From: JBGAWK01 sp044227665
GTDB lineage: Bacteria > Bacteroidota > Bacteroidia > Chitinophagales > JADIYW01
DNA length: 16,036 bases
Reading direction: 5' to 3'
NCBI GenBank assembly: GCA_044227665.1
Contig: JBGAWK010000057.1
Span: 1-16,036 of the forward strand
Shown piece by piece: positions 1 to 7,309 of this stretch. Position numbers and translations under genes: made by a program. Numbering within the stretch: position 1 is the first letter of the stretch; each line of letters opens with the position of its first letter. A model generated the notes under the pieces. It ran no database searches. It saw only the letters and a program-made list of their open reading frames with translations, and was not told the origin of the DNA.

Positions 1-700
1 GTCCTCTTACTAAGTTATGTATAGCTTCTGTACTTCTTGTAAAATCTATCTCCATATCTTTTTTAAATATTTTAGGGGCATGGTGATAGTATTCCGGCAT
101 CACCTGTGGGCGTTCTGTATAGTTGCCGCTAAGGATATTTTCCAAGGTTTCTACCATGAGAGAAGCACCTATCAACTTCATTTTATCATATAGGCTGCCC
201 ATGTTGTCATCAGGAAGAATCGCTAGAGACTGTTGGGCTATGATATTGCCGGTATCTATGTCGTGTTGAAGGAAAAATGTAGTAACACCTGTGGTTTTTT
301 CGCCGTTGATGATAGCCCATTGTATGGGAGCAGCACCCCTATAATTCGGTAGGAGAGAGCCGTGAAGGTTTATACTGCCATATTTGGGCATTCGCCACAC
401 TACTTCGGGCAGCATCCTGAAAGCTACGATGACCTGTATGTGAGCCTGATAGGAAGACAAAGAATTTAGAAAATCTTCATCTCGAAGTTTTTCTGGTTGT
501 AAGATTGGAATATTATAAGACAATGCCTTAGCCTTGACGGGAGATATTTGTATTTGTTGTCCTCTGCCCGCAGGCTTGTCGGGGGCTGTTACTACTGCCA
601 CCACGTTAAAGTCGTTGCGCTGCAATGCCTCTAATGTCGCTACCGCAAAGTCCGGCGTGCCCATAAATATTATCCTAAAATCTTTTTTCGTTATAGCCAT
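1..700 (-). CDS. fmt: Methionyl-tRNA formyltransferase, C-terminus cut by the window edge
   Basis: Transfers a formyl group from 10-formyl-tetrahydrofolate to the amino group of Met-tRNA(fMet) for initiation of translation in the cytoplasm. Reading leftward from the ATG at 698-700 gives about 233 residues of the N-terminal catalytic domain. The N-terminal FMGTPDFAV lies at residues 12-20. The formyl-transfer core INLHGSLLPNYRGAAPIQ follows, with Asn111 and His113 matching E. coli Asn106 and His108, and Asp149 in DIDTG matches E. coli Asp144. The visible part ends near IHNLVRG, which leads into the C-terminal tRNA-binding domain beyond base 1. The start overlaps the last 10 bases of the upstream M61 peptidase gene on the same strand, so the two are probably co-transcribed and translationally coupled. 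A second ATG at residue 13 is less likely because the residues before it fit the family's first beta strand. Confidence 0.95.
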   Translation of the reverse strand, partial: MAITKKDFRIIFMGTPDFAVATLEALQRNDFNVVAVVTAPDKPAGRGQQIQISPVKAKALSYNIPILQPEKLRDEDFLNSLSSYQAHIQVIVAFRMLPEVVWRMPKYGSINLHGSLLPNYRGAAPIQWAIINGEKTTGVTTFFLQHDIDTGNIIAQQSLAILPDDNMGSLYDKMKLIGASLMVETLENILSGNYTERPQVMPEYYHHAPKIFKKDMEIDFTRSTEAIHNLVRG

Positions 701-2388
701 CTGCTTCTTATTTTTTGCTGTAAAGGTGTAGTCTCATTGTGTATATGTAAAGAACAATCGCGATGTCGGCTTTTTTCCATAGGAATGGCTACTTCTCTGA
801 GCGTGCCTAATCTGCTAATAGTGAGCTTCACTACGTTACCCTGGGGTGTAGTGTCCCATCTTTTCTCCCAAGAAGCATCTATAATTCTGTATCCGTCAAT
901 AGCAATAATTTCATCGCCATATTGTAGTCCATGTAAATATGCCGGATACCGTCTATCTACATACGTTATCATACATTGATTGCTAGAATATTGTAGCTGT
1001 ATGCCCAAAGTATTTTTGGCAACAGTATTATCTACTAGGGATATACCTGCAAACTGCAAATATTCATCAAGGGGCAGTTCTTGTACATCTTCTACATATT
1101 TTTCCAAAAAATCAACAATATCAATACCTGTACATTCTTTTACCCAAGTGATAATAGAGGTATAAGTATAACCAATTTGGGGACTTGTAATATATTTTTG
1201 ATAAAAATAGGACATAATATCATCCATACCTTTCTCCCCATCCGAATGCTGTAAAAGATATAGATGCAGGGCTAAGGCTACCACAGAACCTTTTACATAA
1301 TAGCTTACCTGAGTATTGGGAGCGTTTTCATTTTGCCTATAATATTTGATCCAAGCATCAAAAGAGGCATCGCCCAAGGATTGAATACTATTACCGGCAT
1401 TATTAAGCGTGGTATTTATATTTTTTGCAACAATAGCTAAATATTCCTGAAGGGTGGAAATTCCAGCTTTATAGACAAAATAGTCATCAAAAAAACTGGT
1501 AATACCTTCTACAAACCACAATAAGCGGGTATAGTTCTCCTCACTGTAGTCAAAACTTTGCAGGCTTTGGGGTCTTATAGTTTTGATATTCCAAAGGTGG
1601 AAATATTCGTGTGCCAATAAGCTAATAGTTGACAGGTAATTATCCTTGTCGTAATTAAATCTAGGTACCATATTTACGCTACAACAGCAATGTTCTAAGC
1701 CTCCATATATTTTATCCGTATTTATGATATAGAAATGGTATTTGTCGCAAGGCATTCCACCCATCACTTTTATTTCATAAGTCGTGATTTTTTGCAAATC
1801 TTCTTTCAATTTGGGAAGATGATAATTGCCCTTGCCTAGGATGTATAGATAATGTTCGACATTCCCTGCTATGTATGATGTAATATCAAAATCGCCTCCA
1901 AGGATGGGATGATCTACTAGTGTGTCATAATTTTGAGCAAAATAGCTATCCTCTGCATATTTCAAGGTACTGACAATCTCAGCAAAATAAGGCGCTGTAA
2001 TTGACGCATAATGACTAATATGCTGGTAATGTTCAATATACAAAAATAAAGAAGCCCCATTCAGTATAAAAAAATCTTCTGAAATATAGGATGTTCGCAC
2101 CGTAAGCTCAAAAGCATAGACCTCATATTCTATTGTTAAAGTATCCATACCCTGAGTGGCTAATTTCCATTTATTCTTTGCATATTTATCAATAGGTAGG
2201 CGTTTGTCGCCCGCATAAGCCTTCAAGCTATTGATATGTCTCGAAAACTCTCTAACCATATACGAGCCGGGAGTCCATACAGGCATAGCTAGCGTAATAC
2301 TATCTTCTTGAATATCTGTGATGCACATCTCTATAGTGGCGAGGTGCGTACTGGGATGGGGAATTGCAACATTATAGCGTATTTGCAT
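691..2388 (-). CDS. M61 family metallopeptidase with C-terminal PDZ domain
   Basis: A zinc peptidase of the glycyl aminopeptidase (M61) type, 565 residues. The N-terminal beta-rich domain (about 1-180) contains MPVWTPGSYMVREFSR at 35-50, typical of the family. The catalytic gluzincin domain carries GGLEH at 229-233, the zinc motif HEYFH at 260-264 and the third zinc ligand Glu294 in EGITSFF. A PDZ domain (about 462-535) includes GLQYGDEIIAIDG. No signal peptide is apparent at the N-terminus (MQIRYNVAIP), so a cytoplasmic location is likely, as in many Bacteroidota members. The family aligns well from residue 1, which supports the ATG at 2388. It is divergent from the radical SAM gene at 2547 and overlaps fmt downstream by 10 bases. 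A run of three cysteines (234-236) right after GGLEH is unusual. The natural substrate is unknown; family members cleave N-terminal Gly or Ala. Confidence 0.93.
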   Translation of the reverse strand: MQIRYNVAIPHPSTHLATIEMCITDIQEDSITLAMPVWTPGSYMVREFSRHINSLKAYAGDKRLPIDKYAKNKWKLATQGMDTLTIEYEVYAFELTVRTSYISEDFFILNGASLFLYIEHYQHISHYASITAPYFAEIVSTLKYAEDSYFAQNYDTLVDHPILGGDFDITSYIAGNVEHYLYILGKGNYHLPKLKEDLQKITTYEIKVMGGMPCDKYHFYIINTDKIYGGLEHCCCSVNMVPRFNYDKDNYLSTISLLAHEYFHLWNIKTIRPQSLQSFDYSEENYTRLLWFVEGITSFFDDYFVYKAGISTLQEYLAIVAKNINTTLNNAGNSIQSLGDASFDAWIKYYRQNENAPNTQVSYYVKGSVVALALHLYLLQHSDGEKGMDDIMSYFYQKYITSPQIGYTYTSIITWVKECTGIDIVDFLEKYVEDVQELPLDEYLQFAGISLVDNTVAKNTLGIQLQYSSNQCMITYVDRRYPAYLHGLQYGDEIIAIDGYRIIDASWEKRWDTTPQGNVVKLTISRLGTLREVAIPMEKSRHRDCSLHIHNETTPLQQKIRSRWL

Positions 2389-2492
2389 GGAAGAAATATC
2401 TTATGCCCCGAAGATATAAAAAGACTTTGATATGGAAGTTTCTCAGATTTTGATTCCTAAAGACATAGCCTGTCGTCAGAAATTTTTACTAG

Positions 2493-2527
2493 GCATATAT
2501 TTTTTAGATTTTCATCTAAAAATATGC
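2493..2527. promoter_or_regulatory. AT-rich inverted repeat before the radical SAM gene
   Basis: The left arm 2493-2509 and right arm 2514-2527 can pair. Nine pairs (2501-2509 with 2514-2522) close on a 4-base loop, and five more pairs (2493-2497 with 2523-2527) lie beyond a 3-base bulge. It sits between two divergent genes, 19 bases before the ATG at 2547, so it is not a terminator for either. It could be a 5' leader hairpin of the radical SAM mRNA or an operator for a dimeric regulator. No clear TAnnTTTG promoter box was found beside it; CAATTTTG at 2527-2534 is only a near match. Its function is inference. Confidence 0.4.
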
Positions 2528-2546
2528 AATTTTGACTCTTGATAAA

Positions 2547-3602
2547 ATGAAAATCAATAAGCCTAAACATAAAGGCAGAGGTGCTCAAAACAACCCTGCT
2601 CACCGCTATTCCTCTACAGATACAGAGAGTGAGGAATCCGAAAATCAGGAAGATTTGGCTTCTGCTACCAAATATTTAGAAGTATTTCCCAAGACAATTA
2701 TAAATAGGGTAAAGAGTATGGATATTCCCATGGAATATTCTATGAACCCCTATGAAGGATGTGAGCATGGCTGTACCTATTGCTATGCCCGCAACACGCA
2801 TCCTTACTGGGGATATAGTGCAGGCTTAGATTTTGAGCGCATTATTTTGTACAAGAAAAATGCGGCAACATTGCTTCGCAGTACTTTGAATCATCCTAAG
2901 TGGAAACCCTCGCCAGTGATGTTGTCGGGGAATACGGATTGCTATCAGCCTATAGAACAAAAGCTGAAACTAACACGCCAAATCCTAGAAGTATTCTTAG
3001 CCTTCCGACATCCTGTGAGCGTGATTACAAAAAATCATCTGATAATCAGGGATATAGATATATTGCGAGAACTTAGCAAGCTACAACTTGTAGGCGTGGT
3101 AATAAGTATTACAACGCAGAATGAGCAACTGCGTAGAAGCATGGAACCACGAACCTCTACTTTTGCTCAGCGCATGGAAGCGGTGCAGAGGCTTAGTGCC
3201 GCAGGCATACCTGTTACCGTATTTATAGCACCCATTATTCCGGGTATCAATGATACAGAAATACTTTCTATAGCAAAAATGGCCGCCGAGCATGGGGCAC
3301 AGCATTTAGGTTACAGTATAGCAAGACTTCCCGGAGAAGTAGAGGCCGTATTTACACATTGGCTGGAAGCTACAATGCCCGATCGTAGAGACAAAGTGCT
3401 TAGAGGTATAGCAAGTGCACATGGGGGTAAGATTCAGGATGCCGTTTCCGGACGTCGTATACGCGGAGAGGGAAATATAGCAGATATTATACGGCAACAG
3501 ATAGTCTTGGCACGAAAGCTATATTTTATGGATAAAATAAGTGCTGAATTGCGTACGGACTTATTCCTCAATGACTTTAACAGACAAGGTACGCTCTTCT
3601 AA
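2547..3602 (+). CDS. PA0069-family radical SAM protein
   Basis: A radical S-adenosylmethionine protein of the group related to spore photoproduct lyase (often called PA0069 or Rv2578c family). The reaction is not established. From the ATG at 2547 it has 351 residues. The 4Fe-4S cluster cysteines are Cys72, Cys76 and Cys79 in GCEHGCTYCYA. The N-terminal KGRGAQNNPAHRY, the stretch VMLSGNTDCYQPIE and VFIAPIIPGIND are typical of this family. Between the N-terminal motif and the core there is an acidic, Ser/Glu-rich linker. An in-frame TTG at 2532 would add five residues, but the ATG is preferred because nothing conserved precedes it. The gene stands alone: M61 is divergent upstream and the DUF445 gene is convergent, with only 10 bases between the stop codons. 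Family assignment is firm; a DNA-repair role would be an extrapolation. Confidence 0.9.
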   Translation: MKINKPKHKGRGAQNNPAHRYSSTDTESEESENQEDLASATKYLEVFPKTIINRVKSMDIPMEYSMNPYEGCEHGCTYCYARNTHPYWGYSAGLDFERIILYKKNAATLLRSTLNHPKWKPSPVMLSGNTDCYQPIEQKLKLTRQILEVFLAFRHPVSVITKNHLIIRDIDILRELSKLQLVGVVISITTQNEQLRRSMEPRTSTFAQRMEAVQRLSAAGIPVTVFIAPIIPGINDTEILSIAKMAAEHGAQHLGYSIARLPGEVEAVFTHWLEATMPDRRDKVLRGIASAHGGKIQDAVSGRRIRGEGNIADIIRQQIVLARKLYFMDKISAELRTDLFLNDFNRQGTLF

Positions 3603-3603
3603 A

Positions 3604-3621
3604 AGGATACACCTATATCCT
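3604..3621. terminator. Possible short bidirectional hairpin between convergent genes
   Basis: AGGATA at 3604-3609 is complementary to TATCCT at 3616-3621, with a 6-base loop. It spans the space between the radical SAM stop codon and the DUF445 stop codon (3613-3615 on the minus strand). It lies where a bidirectional terminator would be expected, but the stem is only six base pairs and no clear T-run follows on either strand, so the call is weak. Confidence 0.25.
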
Positions 3622-4218
3622 AGATATAAGTAGCTGTATTACGCCTATGATAAAGCCCAGTATGCCTCCGATGACTTCTATGAATTTGAATTCCTTGGAA
3701 GTAATAGCAAGGAGCATGTCTTCCAATTTTTCGTCAGAGAAATTATTGACTTTTTCACGTACTATCTGTTCAATATTGAGCTTAGCCTCTATTTTTTCTA
3801 TGGACTTATCCAATATCTTGGGCATAGCCTGTTCAATTTCCATAACTATAGTATGCTCTACATTATGAACTATGGGCTCAGGGATGAGGGTTTTGAGTAG
3901 GGGATTCTTACTTAGGCGTTCACTGATGGCATTTTCTACGTGAATCTCTATTTCATCCGTAAATCCTTTGAGTGCCTCTGGGTCTTTGAGACGGTCTTTG
4001 ATGTCATTGAAGTTGATAAGGTCTTTCTGTACTACATTGCCCAAGCGTTCTGCAATCCTATGTTTGTTTTTAGGAAAAATACCATGAAATGTAATGAAGA
4101 GTATCCTTATAGGCTGGCGTGGGTGGAATAACATCTTGATTGCCAGCCAATTGGTGATCCATCCAATGAATCCGCCAATGACAGGTACTAGCCAAAGTTT
4201 CAATGTCTCAGTATCCAT
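3613..4218 (-). CDS. DUF445 family membrane protein
   Basis: A 201-residue protein with the DUF445 (YheB-like) layout. A hydrophobic N-terminal segment contains GGFIGWITNWLAIKMLFHP (about 15-33). A long charged helical middle region follows (about 55-170). The C-terminal membrane segment FIEVIGGILGFIIGVIQLL lies near the end. The conserved pattern ending in a Glu-rich helix and GGILGxIIGxIQ is typical of the family. It is probably anchored in the inner membrane at both ends with the helical part on one side. No biochemical function is known for the family. It starts 6 bases after the pyrE stop codon, so the two are probably one transcript; the pairing with pyrE does not by itself suggest a nucleotide role. 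Confidence 0.88.
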   Translation of the reverse strand: MDTETLKLWLVPVIGGFIGWITNWLAIKMLFHPRQPIRILFITFHGIFPKNKHRIAERLGNVVQKDLINFNDIKDRLKDPEALKGFTDEIEIHVENAISERLSKNPLLKTLIPEPIVHNVEHTIVMEIEQAMPKILDKSIEKIEAKLNIEQIVREKVNNFSDEKLEDMLLAITSKEFKFIEVIGGILGFIIGVIQLLISRI

Positions 4219-4224
4219 GTATGC

Positions 4225-4860
4225 TTATTTGTTCCAGTCCGCGGGATTATTTCGCCACAAATGTAAGGCATCTAAGTCATCGGCAGAGATGAAATCTTCT
4301 TTAACTGCAACATCTATTAAAGTTTGGTAATCTGTGATAGTCTGTAGGATTACATTTGCAGTATTGAAATTTTGTATAGCTATATCAAAATTATAGGTAT
4401 AAATGGCTGCCATACCCAAGATATTTGCTCCAGCACTTCGCAAATCTTCAACAGCTTTCAAGCTGCTGCCTCCAGTGGAGATAACATCCTCGATTACCGT
4501 TACTTTGGCACCAACAGCCAAGTCTCCTTCAATCGTATTGTTCATGCCATGTTCTTTGGGTTTGGGTCGTACATATACAAAGGGAAGCCCTAAAGTGTCA
4601 GCAATCAAGACTCCATGTGGAATGCCCGCAGTAGCCACTCCTGCAACTACCTCTGTATCGCTGTAGTGTTTTTTTACAATATCTACTAAAGCCTCTTTTA
4701 CGTAAGTGCGTATCTGTGGATAGGAGAGAATTTTTCTGTTATCGCAATATACCGGCGATTTCCACCCTGATGCCCAAGTAAAAGGATTTTGTACGTTCAA
4801 ACGAATTGCTTTAATTTGCAACAAAAAATGGGCTAACTGCTCTGCTGAAAGATTATACAT
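4225..4860 (-). CDS. pyrE: Orotate phosphoribosyltransferase
   Basis: Condenses orotate with PRPP to give orotidine 5'-phosphate, the fifth step of de novo pyrimidine synthesis, in the cytoplasm. From the ATG at 4860 it has 211 residues, the normal size. Visible motifs are FTWASGWKSPVYCDNR (27-42), the RPKPKEHG loop (98-105) and the PRPP-binding signature VTVIEDVISTGGSS (120-133). A TTG at 4875 would add five residues (MVHHS) and overlap the divergent NUDIX gene; the ATG at 4860 leaves a 3-base gap and is preferred. A good promoter match lies inside the first codons of the NUDIX gene (see 4873-4906). The DUF445 gene follows 6 bases downstream. Confidence 0.96.
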   Translation of the reverse strand: MYNLSAEQLAHFLLQIKAIRLNVQNPFTWASGWKSPVYCDNRKILSYPQIRTYVKEALVDIVKKHYSDTEVVAGVATAGIPHGVLIADTLGLPFVYVRPKPKEHGMNNTIEGDLAVGAKVTVIEDVISTGGSSLKAVEDLRSAGANILGMAAIYTYNFDIAIQNFNTANVILQTITDYQTLIDVAVKEDFISADDLDALHLWRNNPADWNK

Positions 4861-4863
4861 ACT

Positions 4864-5523
4864 ATGATGCACCAAAAATACAAATTATACATCAATGATA
4901 CTACAATTTATGTGTGTCAGAATCCTGCACAAATCGTAACTGCCGAAGGGCTGGAGCGTGAATTTCTATATATTTCCTACGTGGGTGCAGAAGATATTTC
5001 TAAGTTGATGAAAATAGCTTTTAATGAAAAAAATAAAAGCGATATCATTGTTTATGGCAACAAAGTAGATAAGATATTCAATAAATTGCTAGATGAGTTT
5101 CAATATATAGAGGCAGCAGGCGGCATAGTCAAAAATTATGAAAATAAAGTTCTGCTAATACACAGACGAGGTTTTTGGGATTTACCAAAAGGAAAAATTG
5201 ATCAAGGCGAAACCTTAGAGCAAGCCGCAATTAGGGAAGTAGAAGAGGAGACGGGCGTAAAGCACCTTACAATACAGAGCAAGGTCTATCTCAAAGGCTA
5301 CGATAACTTAGCTACTTACCATTCTTATGTCTATAAAGGAAAAAATGCCATGAAAGTATCTCATTGGTATATGATGAAAACTACGGATATAGGGGAGTTA
5401 TTGCCACAAGCAGAAGAAGATATTGAAAAAGCAGAATGGGTAGCTGTAGAAAATATACCGCAATACTTTCATAATATGTATCCTTCTATTATAGATATAC
5501 TCAAAAGTGCTTTTTCCATGTAG
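4864..5523 (+). CDS. NUDIX hydrolase with N-terminal extension
   Basis: Hydrolyses a nucleoside-diphosphate-linked substrate; which one is unknown. It has 219 residues. The Nudix box GKIDQGETLEQAAIREVEEE plus TGV (110-132) matches GX5EX7REUXEEXGU at every defined position, so the metal site should be active. The approach strand AAGGIVKNYENKVLLIHRRG and the PKG turn precede it. About 80 residues lie before the Nudix fold, beginning YKLYINDTTIYV; this extension is common in Bacteroidota homologues found beside pyrE. Two ATGs (4864 and 4867) are possible starts. The start is 3 bases from the divergent pyrE start, so its promoter must overlap pyrE coding DNA or its transcript must be nearly leaderless. 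The methyltransferase gene follows closely. Confidence 0.92.
   Translation: MMHQKYKLYINDTTIYVCQNPAQIVTAEGLEREFLYISYVGAEDISKLMKIAFNEKNKSDIIVYGNKVDKIFNKLLDEFQYIEAAGGIVKNYENKVLLIHRRGFWDLPKGKIDQGETLEQAAIREVEEETGVKHLTIQSKVYLKGYDNLATYHSYVYKGKNAMKVSHWYMMKTTDIGELLPQAEEDIEKAEWVAVENIPQYFHNMYPSIIDILKSAFSM
4873..4906 (-). promoter_or_regulatory. Candidate pyrE promoter (Bacteroidota type) inside the NUDIX coding region
   Basis: Reading the minus strand, TTG at 4906-4904 is followed by 23 bases and then TATTTTTG at 4880-4873, an exact match to the TTG-N17-23-TAnnTTTG pattern reported for Bacteroidota sigma factors. Transcription would begin within a few bases of the pyrE ATG at 4860, giving a very short leader. 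The boxes fall in codons 4-15 of the oppositely oriented NUDIX gene. AT-rich DNA gives chance matches, so this is a candidate only. Confidence 0.45.
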
Positions 5524-5544
5524 TTGAACTTAATAGCTTATCGT

Positions 5545-6396
5545 ATGCTTAGTTCCCTGAAAAAAATATATAGATTTCTACATCCACGATTTCAGAGCTT
5601 ATTTCTGGAATACAAAGTAGATATGAAGCCCAGATATGGACATGGAAAGCCTCCACACAAGGAGTTGTATGAAATAATAAATGCCCATAGAAAGACGTAT
5701 GCGCAAATACTACGGGAAGCCCTAGATTATAAAGAAAATATTTGGCAGATACAAGAAAAAACCTCAGACAGCTCATTGCCAACTTGGAATAATGGATATT
5801 TGCCAGGATTGGATATTATAGGTATTTACACTCTATTATCAACCTATAAACCTAAAAGGTATTTGGAAGTAGGTTCGGGACATTCTACAAAAGTGGCTTA
5901 TAAAGCGAAGACCGAACAAAAGCTATCTACAGAAATTATTTCCATAGATCCTTATCCACGAACAGAAATAGATAGCCTTGCAGATGTTGTGATACGACAA
6001 CCTTTTGAAAATATAGATGTAGATATTATTAGCGAACTGGAAGAGAATGATATATTATTCATAGATAACTCGCACAGAATATTGCCCAATTCCGACGCTA
6101 TGGTTTTTTTTCTGGAGATTTTGCATAAATTAAAAAAAGGAGTAATCGTTCATATACATGATGTATATCTACCGTATGACTATCCCCAATTTATGTGTGA
6201 CAGATTTTATTCGGAACAATATGGGCTAGCCATATATTTATTAGCAAATCCTCAAAAATTTAAGCCTATTCTCCCTAATTATTTTATTTATGAAGACAAA
6301 GCCCTTTCAGACATTATTTCTCCCATTTGGAATCATGAAAATCTAAAAACAGTAGAAAAACACGGAGGCTCTTTTTGGCTGCAAATCAGCGAGTAA
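5545..6396 (+). CDS. Class I SAM-dependent methyltransferase family protein
   Basis: A 283-residue Rossmann-fold protein resembling the Methyltransf_24 / cephalosporin hydroxylase-like group. Motif I is YLEVGSGHSTKVA (about 106-118). The acidic strand SIDPYPR is at 133-139, LFIDNSHRILPNSD around 171-184, and HIHDVYLPYDYP at 203-214. The N-terminal 80 residues are basic and predicted helical. The substrate is unknown; relatives often occur in polysaccharide or small-molecule modification clusters, but nothing here shows that. A TTG at 5524, immediately after the NUDIX stop, would add seven residues; I chose the ATG at 5545. The gap to the NUDIX stop is 21 bases, so the two probably share a transcript. 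It is convergent with the broken beta-barrel gene downstream. Confidence 0.82.
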   Translation: MLSSLKKIYRFLHPRFQSLFLEYKVDMKPRYGHGKPPHKELYEIINAHRKTYAQILREALDYKENIWQIQEKTSDSSLPTWNNGYLPGLDIIGIYTLLSTYKPKRYLEVGSGHSTKVAYKAKTEQKLSTEIISIDPYPRTEIDSLADVVIRQPFENIDVDIISELEENDILFIDNSHRILPNSDAMVFFLEILHKLKKGVIVHIHDVYLPYDYPQFMCDRFYSEQYGLAIYLLANPQKFKPILPNYFIYEDKALSDIISPIWNHENLKTVEKHGGSFWLQISE

Positions 6397-6408
6397 TTAA
6401 AGCTCGCT
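6388..6408. terminator. Possible short bidirectional hairpin between convergent genes
   Basis: AGCGAG at 6388-6393 pairs with CTCGCT at 6403-6408 across a 9-base loop. It covers the methyltransferase stop codon and abuts the stop codon of the minus-strand gene. Only a short T-run follows on the plus strand. Position supports a terminator; the 6-bp stem is weak evidence. Confidence 0.3.
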
Positions 6409-7084
6409 TTACCACGAATATCTTAGTCCACCTTCCAGCCAACCCCTACTGCCGATGCTTGCTTGTAAGTAAGGAGAAACCCTTGTTTTGAGTTCTATGC
6501 CAAATGGTGTAAAGCTGCCCATAGGAATAATATTTATATTTTTTTCTGTAATGCCATTTTCTATATCTTTTGATTTGCCAGAAATAATCATAAATCCTAT
6601 ATCTCCACCAAAATTTTAATCCAATAATTTTACTTTTCTTCAAATAATGGAAATAGCCATTGCCCATAACTGAAAATGCCTGAGTTGTCTCCGTCATGTT
6701 TATTAGTGTATCATTTAAGTTATAATTCATATAATCTCTATAAAAATCATAAGTAGTAGTAAAACCGAAAGTTCCCTTAGGATATCTCGATAATCTTTGA
6801 TGATAATCTATGACTACAGTATGTATAGCTTTAGATTTTATGAAGTCATATTTTCCATTTTCTTTGTACTTATAGAAATAACTTTTATTAGAATAATCGT
6901 ATAAATCAGAAATTGCGGTTAGTCCAACTAACAGATGATTAAATAAATTCCATGAATAGCCTACACTAATATGGTGTTTAAAATTTCCTACAAATGAAGC
7001 AGAAGGCTTTATAATTGTATCTTGGCTGTATGCATAATTTGTTATGGCTATAAATAAGTATATGGCAGTGAATAGCTTTTTCAT
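6409..7084 (-). pseudogene. Outer-membrane beta-barrel protein gene broken by one extra base
   Basis: Begins at the ATG at 7084 with a clear Sec signal peptide (MKKLFTAIYLFIAITNYAYS, then Q). Alternating aromatic/polar strands follow, such as HHISVGYSWNLF and GFTTTYDFYRDYM. The original frame continues past about residue 157 into a basic, aromatic-rich tail that looks out of frame and stops at 6446. Dropping one T from the TTTT run (6610-6613 on the plus strand as AAAA) joins it to the next frame. That gives GLKFGGDIGFMIISGKS and a C-terminus ending RGWLEGGLRYSW just before the stop at 6409-6411. The restored protein would be 224 residues with a typical barrel ending in an aromatic residue. 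The frameshift may be a real mutation, a switchable tract or a sequencing error. I cannot name the family. An in-frame ATG at 7138 would hide the signal peptide and is not preferred. Confidence 0.75.
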
Positions 7085-7297
7085 AATATGCGATAAAAAT
7101 ATTCTAGCTACAATTATTAGACCATAGTGCTTATTCATTGGTATGAAAGTCTATTTGTTTACCCTACATACAAGGTGTATATACAGAAAATATCAGTCAA
7201 AAACTACTAAGGTTATGCTAAGGGGAATTTACTTTTATTTATATATGAAGTATTATTTTTAAGGATAAAAAGTACTAATTTTATTGTTGTATATTAT

Positions 7298-7303
7298 AGG
7301 AGG
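7298..7303 (+). promoter_or_regulatory. Consensus Shine-Dalgarno sequence of the sulfur operon
   Basis: AGGAGG at 7298-7303 followed by TAATCC and the ATG at 7310, a 6-base spacing. It fixes the start of the flavoprotein gene. It is the only strong ribosome-binding site I see in the window; the other starts are preceded by A/T-rich sequence, as is normal in Bacteroidota. Confidence 0.8.
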
Positions 7304-7309
7304 TAATCC

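Noticed and set aside
2532..2546. TTG start extending the radical SAM protein by five residues
   Set aside because: An ATG follows at 2547 and the added residues are not part of the conserved KGRGA start region.
7085..7309. Search for a tRNA, riboswitch or promoter in the gap before the sulfur operon
   Set aside because: No cloverleaf or conserved riboswitch element was seen; TATTGTTG at 7282-7289 is one mismatch from the -7 box but lacks a spaced TTG.
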